Of a stretch of 64,000 nt of DNA, positions 17,053 through 24,618 are shown piece by piece. A program made the translations under genes and the position numbers. The notes beneath the pieces were generated by a model that was not told the origin of the DNA, made no database searches, and saw nothing but the letters and a program-made list of their open reading frames with translations. The stretch spans positions 435,106 to 499,105 of the forward strand of contig NZ_FMTY01000003.1 of NCBI RefSeq assembly GCF_900100625.1, in the 5' to 3' direction. How positions within the stretch are numbered: position 1 is the stretch's first letter; each line of letters opens with the position of its first letter. Source of the stretch: Flavobacterium saliperosum (lineage in GTDB: Bacteria > Bacteroidota > Bacteroidia > Flavobacteriales > Flavobacteriaceae).

Positions 17053-17064
17053 CGTAAGTAATCT

Positions 17065-17523
17065 TTAAAATGTTCCGTATTTATTTATTATGGCCAATTG
17101 ACCTGCATGATAAGCGGTGTGAGAAACGATTCGGCCAAATGCTTCTGCTTTGGTTTTGGCGCCAAATTCATTTGTAGTGATCGTGGTTTCCCAATCGGCA
17201 TCCGTTTGTTTTTCCACAATCGATTTTAAAGCATCAAAGGAGTAGGTTACATATTCTTTTAATTCCTGAAGATTAGTCCATTCGCCCGTATCGTGTTTTG
17301 CGATTACTGTTTTGGCCACTACTTTCACATCTGTTGCACCGAATACGTTTTTGGTGAAAAGCAATTCCACATCGCCTATATGACGAATAAGAAAGCCGAC
17401 ACTATTAACGGAAGGTGCTAATTTTTTAAGTAAATCTTGTTCGGTTATATTTTCTGTTTGATTGGTAAACCGCGTTCTGGCTTCGAGCCACAGTTCTAAA
17501 AAAAGTTGTGTTTTGGTTTTCAT
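17065..17523 (-). CDS. DinB-family (DinB/YfiT fold) protein
   Basis: The 152-residue four-helix protein has the three-histidine metal site of the DinB fold: H48 in IRHIGDVELLF, and H135 with H139 in VSHTAYHAGQL. Characterised relatives include thiol S-transferases using bacillithiol or mycothiol. The substrate here is unknown. Its place inside the arsenic operon, 2 bp from the permease gene and 12 bp from the arsF-like gene, suggests a thiol- or metalloid-related task, but that is inference. Confidence 0.78.
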   Translation of the reverse strand: MKTKTQLFLELWLEARTRFTNQTENITEQDLLKKLAPSVNSVGFLIRHIGDVELLFTKNVFGATDVKVVAKTVIAKHDTGEWTNLQELKEYVTYSFDALKSIVEKQTDADWETTITTNEFGAKTKAEAFGRIVSHTAYHAGQLAIINKYGTF

Positions 17524-17525
17524 GA

Positions 17526-18503
17526 TTATAAAATTAAATTAAAAATGTAACCTGATAGAATAATACATAGTGTTACTACTCCGAAAAATATCGCTAACAT
17601 TTTTCCCGTCATTACTTTTTTCAGAAGCATCGCTTCGGGAAATGATAATGCCACAACTGCCATAGAGAAAGCCACCGCGGTACCTAATGGAATGCCTTTC
17701 TGAACCAAAACCTCCATGATAGGCAATATGCCTGCTGTATTGGTATACATGGGAACACCAAGTAAAACGGCAATGGGCACTGCCAGAGGATTGTCTTTAC
17801 TGATGTACTGTTCAAAAAAATCAGTAGGTATGAAACCGTGCATTAACCCACCAATTGCAACGCCAACCACTATATAGACCGACACACCTTTTACAATACT
17901 CATTGCTTCTGAAAATATTACAGGGAATCGTTGTATCAATGATGTTTTTTCTGCTTCAAATTCAATATTTGCTTTTTGTTTGTTTTCAATGATTTGTTTA
18001 ACCCATGGCGTTAGCATTTTTTCTAATTTCATTTTACCTAAAATAAATCCAGCTATCATGGAAATTATAATGCCGCTGACTACATAGATTACTGTTGCTT
18101 TCATACCAAACATTCCTAAAAATAGGGCAACCGTAACAGCATCGACTAAAGGCGATGAAATAAGAAAAGCCAGAGTAACACCAAGCGGAATTCCACCTTG
18201 CACGAATCCTATAAATAAAGGTACCGAACTACAGGAACAAAAGGGCGTAACCGTTCCGAAGAAGGAAGCGAAAAAATAGTCCAATCCGTACCATTTTCTT
18301 TTTTGTAAGGCATAACGAACTTTATCAATCGGAAAGTAAGAATTGATAATGCCCATTAAGATGCTCATGAAAAACAGTAAAATAAATATCTTAATGGTGT
18401 CAAACACAAAAAAATTCAAGGCATCCGCAAAATGATTTCCTTTTGCCAATCCAAATAGGGTGTAGGTAAGCCAATCGGCAAAGTTCTGTGTCCAATCAAA
18501 CAT
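17526..18503 (-). CDS. ArsP-type permease (COG0701/DUF318)
   Basis: The 325-residue inner-membrane protein has about eight helices and the family hallmark TPFCSCSSVPLF (C89, C91). This motif is known from ArsP, which exports trivalent methyl- and aromatic arsenicals. A second conserved half includes GVPMYTNTAGILPIMEVLVQKG. A hydrophilic loop around residues 160-195 separates the two halves. ArsP does not transport inorganic arsenite, so the operon may be directed at organoarsenicals. The gene lies 15 bp downstream of the rhodanese gene. Confidence 0.83.
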   Translation of the reverse strand: MFDWTQNFADWLTYTLFGLAKGNHFADALNFFVFDTIKIFILLFFMSILMGIINSYFPIDKVRYALQKRKWYGLDYFFASFFGTVTPFCSCSSVPLFIGFVQGGIPLGVTLAFLISSPLVDAVTVALFLGMFGMKATVIYVVSGIIISMIAGFILGKMKLEKMLTPWVKQIIENKQKANIEFEAEKTSLIQRFPVIFSEAMSIVKGVSVYIVVGVAIGGLMHGFIPTDFFEQYISKDNPLAVPIAVLLGVPMYTNTAGILPIMEVLVQKGIPLGTAVAFSMAVVALSFPEAMLLKKVMTGKMLAIFFGVVTLCIILSGYIFNLIL

Positions 18504-18518
18504 GATTTGCTAATTTAG

Positions 18519-18905
18519 TTAACAACAACTTGAAGAAGAACAACATCCTCCATCATTTCCTAAAACAGAAGCGGTATCGCCTTTAGTTGAAAACCCTTTT
18601 TGAACCCAGCGAATGATACCGTATTGCATGTTCACCACGTTTTCATAGCCATGATTAACCAGGAAACCTGCCGCCCGTAAACTGCGTCCGCCACTTTTGC
18701 ATGCCATTACCACTTTTTTGTCTTTTGGAATTTCGTTAAAACGTTCTTCAAATTCTGATAAGGGAATATGCAATAAGTTAGGAACATCATAAGCTAATTG
18801 TGCCACTTCCTCTTTTTCGCGAACATCTACCAATACAGCGCCTTCTTTTATCCATTCCTGAGTTGTAGTCGGACAAATTTCTTTCACCAGTGTTTGATTT
18901 TCCAT
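18519..18905 (-). CDS. rhodanese-domain protein with Cys-rich tail
   Basis: The single rhodanese domain (residues ~8-105) has the active-site loop C69-K-S-G-G-R-S, so it should carry persulfide sulfur on C69. After the domain a short linker leads to an extreme C-terminus reading GGCCSSSSCC, with four cysteines (121, 122, 127, 128). Such a tail is not part of the rhodanese fold and could bind a thiophilic metal or metalloid. It lies between the small thioredoxin and the ArsP-type permease in the arsenic operon and is cytoplasmic (no signal peptide). Confidence 0.87.
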   Translation of the reverse strand: MENQTLVKEICPTTTQEWIKEGAVLVDVREKEEVAQLAYDVPNLLHIPLSEFEERFNEIPKDKKVVMACKSGGRSLRAAGFLVNHGYENVVNMQYGIIRWVQKGFSTKGDTASVLGNDGGCCSSSSCC

Positions 18906-18912
18906 AATCTTA

Positions 18913-19146
18913 TTATTTTAAAAGGTCTTTGATTTCGTCTATTTGAGCGATTCTGCCTTTAATCTTAATTTGCTCGTCAATAACCAAAACCGGAGTGGTT
19001 AAGACATTGTATTTCATCATTTCTTCGATGTCTTCCACTTTAGTGATTTCGGCATCAATGCCTAATTGTTTTACCGCTTCTTCTACATTGTGAAACATCG
19101 TTTTGCATTTAGGACAACCCGGCCCGAGTACTTTAATTGTTTTCAT
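18913..19146 (-). CDS. small thioredoxin-like protein (possible ArsE counterpart)
   Basis: This 77-residue glutaredoxin/thioredoxin-fold protein has C11-P-K-C14 in GPGCPKCKTM and the cis-proline region TTPVLVID. It belongs to the redox-active disulfide protein 2 / TM0996-MTH895 group. Small proteins of this group often accompany ArsP-type permeases. It may correspond to ArsE, the partner of ArsF, but I am not certain that ArsE belongs to this group. The second ArsR-type operator lies 26 bp upstream of its start. Confidence 0.78.
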   Translation of the reverse strand: MKTIKVLGPGCPKCKTMFHNVEEAVKQLGIDAEITKVEDIEEMMKYNVLTTPVLVIDEQIKIKGRIAQIDEIKDLLK

Positions 19147-19172
19147 TGTATTGCTTTTTATGGTATGTTTTA

Positions 19173-19188
19173 TTCGTATTATTACGAA
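19173..19188. promoter_or_regulatory. probable ArsR operator 2
   Basis: The palindrome TTCGTA-TTAT-TACGAA lies in the 58-bp gap between arsR and the small thioredoxin gene. It has the same half-sites and spacing as the site in front of arsR at 19525. Confidence 0.72.
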
Positions 19189-19204
19189 TGTTTTTTATGT
19201 TTTT

Positions 19205-19507
19205 TTACTTTAACAGATTGCCCAATAAATATTTTGCTAAGGCCCAATTTTCTCTGTTGATACAATATTTAACCGTTGGTGGTGTGATAGTTCCCTGAAT
19301 TAACCCCGCATCCTTTAACTCGTTTAAATGCTGGGATAAAGTGGATTTGGCAATAGGCAACTCTTCTGCCATATCACCATGATAACAGCAAGACTGCGAG
19401 TTTAGCAATTCCAAAATAGCTACTCTCACCGGATGGCCCAATGCTTTTGCAAAACGAGCGGTATCTACTTGGGTGTTAGTAAAATAGTTTTCTTTGACTG
19501 TTTTCAT
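19205..19507 (-). CDS. arsR: ArsR-family metalloregulator
   Basis: The 100-residue winged-helix repressor heads the operon. The recognition region is GDMAEELPIAKSTLSQHLNE (residues 44-63). It has adjacent cysteines C40-C41 just before the recognition helix and C82 in the wing (KYCINRE), a plausible three-Cys arsenite site, though the classical ELCVCDL motif is absent. It should repress the genes downstream through the two TTCGTA-N4-TACGAA palindromes and release on binding a trivalent arsenical. The start at 19507 leaves the first operator 18 bp upstream. Confidence 0.85.
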   Translation of the reverse strand: MKTVKENYFTNTQVDTARFAKALGHPVRVAILELLNSQSCCYHGDMAEELPIAKSTLSQHLNELKDAGLIQGTITPPTVKYCINRENWALAKYLLGNLLK

Positions 19508-19524
19508 TGTATTTTTACTTTCTG

Positions 19525-19540
19525 TTCGTAAAATTACGAA
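19525..19540. promoter_or_regulatory. probable ArsR operator 1
   Basis: TTCGTA-AAAT-TACGAA is a perfect palindrome 18 bp upstream of the arsR start. The same half-sites and spacing recur at 19173-19188. On the minus strand the centre reads TAATTTTA, close to a TAnnTTTG promoter box, so binding could block RNA polymerase directly. Confidence 0.75.
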
Positions 19541-19732
19541 TACTATTTTTAGTAAAACATGAAAAATACATTTTTTTAACTGTAACTACTGTTGCGATAA
19601 AAAGGAGTTTTATCTTTTATAGGTATTTTGTCGAAGGATTTGAATACATCCGAGAAACCTTTTGACATAGAAGGGTTTTAGTGATAACAGGTTTACGGTA
19701 TCACATATAGTGCGGTAAACCGTTGCTTTAAA

Positions 19733-19763
19733 TAAAAAAAAGCGCTCTTTTTAGGAACGCTTT
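19733..19763 (-). terminator. terminator of the serine hydrolase gene
   Basis: On the minus strand AAAGCG pairs with CGCTTT across about 13 nt and is followed by a run of T residues (complement of 19733-19742). It begins 6 bp past the stop at 19769. Confidence 0.75.
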
Positions 19764-19768
19764 AGGCT

Positions 19769-21313
19769 TTATTTGATTCGGTTGATATCCAAATCCTGAA
19801 AATCATAACTGAAATCGGTCAGGGGAGAAATCGGTTTCATTTTAATGTTGGTCACATAACCCAAGTTGTCGTAAGTGATGTACATGAAAGCATCGGCATG
19901 GAAATACCGGTTGAACCACTTAACCGCAAAAGTGTTGTCTTTGTAAAATGAAATTTCTCCGGTTAATTGCGGCGAACGTTTTGCCGAGAAAATCAGTTTG
20001 CCTTTCTTTTCACTGATGGTAATTTCACCCAACCAATTGTCTTTGTAGGTTCCGATCAGTTTTGCAGGGTCAATCTTCAGTTTTTTATCCGATTTGTTTT
20101 TTGCCACAGTCGCCCAAACTTCGTCCGTCACTTTATCGGCTTCGGTTTCCGTGGCTTTCATCTGTTGGCTGTATTTGGTCACGTAATCTTCGTAAGGAAT
20201 ATTCAGATAACTGTTTTTAATCGTATTCGAAATGGCGTTAAAAGCAGCTCCCGATTGCTGGTTGGTCAAAACCACAATACCCAATTGCAATTCCGGAATC
20301 ATAATCGTCTGTGTAACAATGCCTTCCAGACCTCCTGTGTGCGAAATCTGAAGTTTCCCTTTGATATCCTGTAACTGCCAGCCCAAACCGTAGGCTTTGA
20401 ATAGCGTGTTGTAAGGAGGAGTTGTGCGGTTGGGAAGTATGGTTTGCGGCGTCCACATTTCAGCATGTTGTTTACTGCTGAACAATTGTTGGTTCGTGCC
20501 GTATTTTCCTTTGTTCATTTGTACAATCATCCATTTGCTGATGTCGTTTACACTCGAGTAAATTCCGCCCGCAGCATCCATGACTCTACTTTTATAACGG
20601 GTGATGACTTTTAGTTTTCCGTCAATCGGAACATGGGGAACGATAGTGTTGGTGGTATCTTTCAAACGCGACCAGGTTCCGACACTATTTTCCATTCCGA
20701 TAGGTTTCATGATGCGGTTTTCCACAAATTCCGCCCACGATTGTTTGCTGATACGCTCCACCACTTCTCCGGCAATCACATAGAGTAAATTGTCGTAATC
20801 GTATTTCGTTCGGAAACCCGAAACCGGTTTTAAATACTGAATGTTATTGATAATGTCTTTCGGAGTAAAATCGTGTCCATCGGGCCAAATCATTAAGTCA
20901 CCGGCACCCAAACCCAATCCGCTTCGGTGCGTCAATAAATCCCTGATGGTGAATTCGTTGGTCACATAATCGTTGTACATTTTGAATTCGGGAATGAATT
21001 TGATAACCTTATCATCCCAATTCAGTTTGCCTTCATCAACCAAAATAGCTAATGCCGAGGCGGTAAAAGCCTTACTGTTGGACGCGATTCCGAATAACGT
21101 GTTTTCATCCACTTTTTGTTTGGTGATGATGGATTTTACACCATACCCTTTCGAATGAATCACTTTTCCGTCTTTTACAATGGCAACCGCTATACCCGGA
21201 ACATCAAAAGCTTTTAATGTCTTTTCCACCAGCTCATCCACTTGCGGAGCCGTCATTTGTGCCGAAACACAAAAACCAATTAAAAGTGTTACTAATGATA
21301 ATTTATATTTCAT
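19769..21313 (-). CDS. serine hydrolase, class C beta-lactamase/ D-Ala-D-Ala carboxypeptidase family
   Basis: The 514-residue exported enzyme has a signal peptide (MKYKLSLVTLLIGFCVSAQ). The penicillin-binding-type catalytic set is complete: S78-N-S-K81, Y173-D-N175 and a late HTGG motif. The ~120 C-terminal residues after the catalytic domain form a beta-rich DUF3471-like extension (KIDPAKLIGTYKDNWLGEITI). Such proteins may be peptidases or esterases, and antibiotic resistance should not be assumed. The gene is monocistronic, with a TTTTCCC repeat array 26 bp before its start codon. Confidence 0.87.
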   Translation of the reverse strand: MKYKLSLVTLLIGFCVSAQMTAPQVDELVEKTLKAFDVPGIAVAIVKDGKVIHSKGYGVKSIITKQKVDENTLFGIASNSKAFTASALAILVDEGKLNWDDKVIKFIPEFKMYNDYVTNEFTIRDLLTHRSGLGLGAGDLMIWPDGHDFTPKDIINNIQYLKPVSGFRTKYDYDNLLYVIAGEVVERISKQSWAEFVENRIMKPIGMENSVGTWSRLKDTTNTIVPHVPIDGKLKVITRYKSRVMDAAGGIYSSVNDISKWMIVQMNKGKYGTNQQLFSSKQHAEMWTPQTILPNRTTPPYNTLFKAYGLGWQLQDIKGKLQISHTGGLEGIVTQTIMIPELQLGIVVLTNQQSGAAFNAISNTIKNSYLNIPYEDYVTKYSQQMKATETEADKVTDEVWATVAKNKSDKKLKIDPAKLIGTYKDNWLGEITISEKKGKLIFSAKRSPQLTGEISFYKDNTFAVKWFNRYFHADAFMYITYDNLGYVTNIKMKPISPLTDFSYDFQDLDINRIK

Positions 21314-21339
21314 ATTCGTGGTTTTTTATTGTTGCTTTC

Positions 21340-21379
21340 TTTTCCCTTTTCCCTTTTCCCTTTTCCCTTTTCCCTTTCC
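21340..21379. repeat. tandem heptanucleotide array, 5 copies of TTTTCCC
   Basis: Five perfect copies of TTTTCCC (21340-21374) and a broken sixth lie between the end of the TrmH-type gene (21385) and the serine hydrolase start (21313). On the transcribed strand they read GGGAAAA and end 26 nt before the start codon, in the position of the 5' leader. Confidence 0.93.
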
Positions 21380-21384
21380 TAACC

Positions 21385-22173
21385 TTAAAACCCCCTTTGT
21401 CTTTTTGCTTCGAAGAGTAATATCGCAGCCGCAACCGAAACATTCATCGAATCGATTTCACCCTGCATCGGGATAATGATGTTTTTGGTACTCGCATTTC
21501 TCCAGGCTTCCGTTAAACCTGTGGCTTCCGTGCCCACGACTAAGGCCGATGGCGTAGTGTAGTCCTGCGTATGATAGGAAGTCGAATCCTGTAACGTAGC
21601 GCAATAAATAGCAATGTTTTTTTCTTTCAGATAAGCGATAACGTCCTCAGTGGAACCGATCGCGATTTGTCGGGTAAACAAACAACCAACACTCGAACGC
21701 ACTACATTCGGGTTGTACATGTCGCTTTTCGGGTTGGCAATGATTACCGCATCCAGATTAGCGGCATCGGCAGTTCGTAAAAGGGCACCAATGTTTCCCG
21801 GTTTTTCGGTCGCTTCGGCAACTAATATCAACGGGTTGTTGGATAATTTTAAATCCGATAGCTGTAACGATTTGGTTTTAGCTATGGCCAAAATTCCTTC
21901 GGTAGTGTCGCGATAGGCTAATTTCTGATAGACTTCTTTGGAAATTTCAATCAGTTCGACTTTTTGTCGGGTGAGTTGTCGGATCTCGGTTTCGGAAATC
22001 AATTCCGGCAGAAAAAGAATCGTTTCCAATTCATAACCGCCTTTTTGAGCGAGCATGATTTCGCGCTGCCCTTCAATTAAAAACGTGCCGGTTTGTTTTC
22101 GGGTTTTCGCTTTTTCCTGAAGTTGCACTAAGGATTTGATATACGGATTCTGAACGGAAGTAATTTGTTTCAT
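21385..22173 (-). CDS. TrmH/SpoU-family RNA 2'-O-methyltransferase
   Basis: The protein methylates the ribose of an RNA nucleotide with S-adenosylmethionine. The N-terminal SpoU substrate-binding domain covers residues ~1-95. It is followed by the trefoil-knot SPOUT domain with motifs EKPGNIGALLRTADA, NPNVVRSSVGCLF and GTEATGLTEAW plus SMNVSVAAAILLFE. The target (rRNA or tRNA position) cannot be told. I placed the start at the internal ATG at 22173 (MKQITSVQNPYIKSL), since homologues begin there and the first seven residues of the longer frame are not family-like. It follows DUF58 by 45 bp and may be the last gene of that run. Confidence 0.88.
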   Translation of the reverse strand: MKQITSVQNPYIKSLVQLQEKAKTRKQTGTFLIEGQREIMLAQKGGYELETILFLPELISETEIRQLTRQKVELIEISKEVYQKLAYRDTTEGILAIAKTKSLQLSDLKLSNNPLILVAEATEKPGNIGALLRTADAANLDAVIIANPKSDMYNPNVVRSSVGCLFTRQIAIGSTEDVIAYLKEKNIAIYCATLQDSTSYHTQDYTTPSALVVGTEATGLTEAWRNASTKNIIIPMQGEIDSMNVSVAAAILLFEAKRQRGF

Positions 22174-22218
22174 TTTGATGTAGCTGAAGGACAAAATTAA
22201 GGAGTTATTCCGAACATC

Positions 22219-23550
22219 TTACAAAATTCCCCTCGCTTTAATTTCCAGATATTTGTTGATGGTATCCAATGTAAGGTTTTCCGGTTGGGTTAACACCGAA
22301 TAAATGCCGTATTTCTTAAGTTCGTTTACGATCAGTCGTTTTTCGAAAGCAAATTTTTCGGCAATCGTCTGATCATACACGTCCTGAATGGTCGTTGCCT
22401 TTTTGTTGATCAAGTCATTTAATTCCGTGTTGCTGAAGAACACCACTACTAACAAATGGTTTTTGGCAATCCCTTTCAGATAGGGCAACTGGCGGTGCAA
22501 TCCGTCAACGGTTTCGAAATTGGTGTACAGTAAAATCAGACTGCGGTGGTTGATGTTTTTCTTAATGTCCACATACAAACGGCTGTAATCGCTTTCGAAG
22601 AAATTCGTTTTGATGTTGTACAGGTTTTCCAGAATCAGATTCATCTGCGACTGCCGGCGTTCGGCGATAACGCGGTTTTCCACTTTTTTCGAGAAGGAAA
22701 ACAGTCCGGCTTTGTCGCCTTTTTTCAGAATTACATTCGATAAAACCAAACTGGAATTAATCGCATAATCCAGCAGACTCAATCCGTTAAACGGCATTTT
22801 CATCACACGGCCTTTGTCGATTACCATATAAACCGTTTGCGATTTTTCGTCCTGAAACTGATTCACCATCAGTTGATTGCGTTTGGCCGTCGCTTTCCAG
22901 TTTAAAGTTCGGATGTCGTCGCCCTGAACGTATTCCTTAATCTGCTCAAATTCCATCGTATGTCCGATGCGTCGGATGCGTTTCAAACCGTATTGTAACA
23001 GATTGTTGGAAAATGCCATCAGATCGTATTTTCGTAACTGAATGTACGATGGATAAGTAGGCACCATCTGATTGTTGGCAAAGGTAAATCGGCGTGAAAT
23101 CAGTCGTAACGGGGAGGAAATGTACACATTCAGATTGCCGAAGAAATATTCCCCGCGTTCCGTAGGACGTAATTTATAACTGAAATGGTCTTTTCCGTTC
23201 GCTTCCAATTTGCGGTTGATTTCGAAATTGCGCACCTGAAACTGAAACGGAATTTCATCGATAACCTTAGCTAATACCGAAAACGAATAGTGGTTTTTCA
23301 GTTTGACGGAAATTTCGTTTTCATCGCCATTGGAGAATTTTTCCGGAGTATTTCGGGAGGCTTTGATGTCCTGTTTTGTTGCGAATAAAAGTAAGATGTC
23401 TACTCCGGTAAACGTTACCAGTAAAAGTACCAATAGCCAGCAGACTTTGTACAATCCCGGGAAAAAATAAGCCAAAACAAATCCGGCTATGATGCCCAAA
23501 AGCACATAGAAAAAAAGCGTGTTGAGGTATAGTTTTTTAAAAAATTGCAT
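22219..23550 (-). CDS. DUF58 domain-containing protein
   Basis: The 443-residue protein has two N-terminal membrane helices (residues ~8-27 and 33-55) and then a cytoplasmic DUF58 domain with the family core RTLNWKATAKRNQLMVNQFQDE. DUF58 proteins have a von Willebrand-A-like fold and are standard partners of MoxR ATPases. The pair is thought to act as a chaperone or assembly module for other membrane or exported proteins. The start overlaps the stop of the MoxR gene by one base (TAATG), supporting both a coupled translation and this start. Confidence 0.88.
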   Translation of the reverse strand: MQFFKKLYLNTLFFYVLLGIIAGFVLAYFFPGLYKVCWLLVLLLVTFTGVDILLLFATKQDIKASRNTPEKFSNGDENEISVKLKNHYSFSVLAKVIDEIPFQFQVRNFEINRKLEANGKDHFSYKLRPTERGEYFFGNLNVYISSPLRLISRRFTFANNQMVPTYPSYIQLRKYDLMAFSNNLLQYGLKRIRRIGHTMEFEQIKEYVQGDDIRTLNWKATAKRNQLMVNQFQDEKSQTVYMVIDKGRVMKMPFNGLSLLDYAINSSLVLSNVILKKGDKAGLFSFSKKVENRVIAERRQSQMNLILENLYNIKTNFFESDYSRLYVDIKKNINHRSLILLYTNFETVDGLHRQLPYLKGIAKNHLLVVVFFSNTELNDLINKKATTIQDVYDQTIAEKFAFEKRLIVNELKKYGIYSVLTQPENLTLDTINKYLEIKARGIL

Positions 23551-24617
23551 TAGCGCGGAATTTCTACGGTATCAATAATCTGACGGATGATTTCTGTGGA
23601 AGTGATGCCTTCCATTTCACGTTCCGGCGTAACCATCACACGGTGTTGTAATACTGGAACTGCAGCGTCTTTAATATCTTCCGGCGTAACGAAATCACGT
23701 CCGCGAAGGGCTGCGAAACCTTTGGCTGCGTTTAAAATCGCAATCGAAGCTCGTGGCGAAGCACCCAAATATAAGAACGCATTTTCACGGGTATTCATTA
23801 CGATTTTGGCAATGTATTCCACCAAATGACTTTCAATCTTGATTTGCTTCACCAAACGCTGGTAGTTTCCGATTTCGATTTTGGAAAGAATCTCACGGAT
23901 GTTTTCCAGTTTGTTTCGGTCCTGCAACTCGTTTTCTTTTTGAAGGATATGAATTTCTTCGCTCAGATTCGGATAATCGATGCTGATTTTGAATAAGAAA
24001 CGATCCAATTGCGCTTCAGGTAAACGATAGGTTCCTTCCTGTTCAATGGGGTTTTGCGTGGCGATAACCAAAAACGGGGCGTCCATTGGATACGCTTTTC
24101 CGTCAATGGTAATCTGACGTTCTTCCATCACTTCAAACAGTGCTGCCTGAGTTTTGGCAGGAGCACGGTTGATTTCGTCAATCAGAATGAAGTTGGAGAA
24201 AACCGGTCCTTTTTTGAACTGGAATTCCGATTTCGACAAATCAAATACCGACGTTCCGATGATATCCGACGGCATCAAATCCGGTGTAAACTGAATGCGG
24301 CTGAAATCCAGCGCCAACGTTTTCGATAATAATTTGGCGGTAATCGTTTTGGCAACGCCCGGAACCCCTTCCAAAAGCACGTGTCCGTTAGACAAAACAG
24401 CAACCAAAAGCTGATCGATCATTTTTTGTTGTCCAACAATAACGGAACTTAACTCGTTTTTGATTTCTGTGACACTTTGTAACAATGGCGCCAGATTGAT
24501 TCGGGTTTCAAAGTTGACATTCTCATCTGAAGACGGTGTAATTTGTGTTGTCTCACTTGAAAATTCAGGGTTTGAATTTCCGTTAAGCGGGTTGTGGTTA
24601 TTTTCGAAAGTATCCAT
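23550..24617 (-). CDS. MoxR-family AAA+ ATPase
   Basis: This 355-residue AAA_3 ATPase has Walker A GVPGVAKT (residues 84-91), Walker B LIDEINRAP (145-153) and sensor sequence ATQNPIEQEG. The Asn/Thr-rich N-terminal extension (~1-40) is longer than in many MoxR proteins. It likely remodels partners that include the DUF58 protein. It is the fourth gene on the minus strand in a six-gene run (SpoIIM, membrane protein, DUF4129, DUF4350, MoxR, DUF58) with gaps of 2 bp or less or short overlaps. Confidence 0.92.
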   Translation of the reverse strand: MDTFENNHNPLNGNSNPEFSSETTQITPSSDENVNFETRINLAPLLQSVTEIKNELSSVIVGQQKMIDQLLVAVLSNGHVLLEGVPGVAKTITAKLLSKTLALDFSRIQFTPDLMPSDIIGTSVFDLSKSEFQFKKGPVFSNFILIDEINRAPAKTQAALFEVMEERQITIDGKAYPMDAPFLVIATQNPIEQEGTYRLPEAQLDRFLFKISIDYPNLSEEIHILQKENELQDRNKLENIREILSKIEIGNYQRLVKQIKIESHLVEYIAKIVMNTRENAFLYLGASPRASIAILNAAKGFAALRGRDFVTPEDIKDAAVPVLQHRVMVTPEREMEGITSTEIIRQIIDTVEIPR

Positions 24618-24618
24618 A

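Noticed and set aside
19769..21313. Antibiotic-resistance beta-lactamase
   Set aside because: The SxxK/YxN set is shared by peptidases and esterases, and the DUF3471-like extension is typical of non-resistance enzymes.
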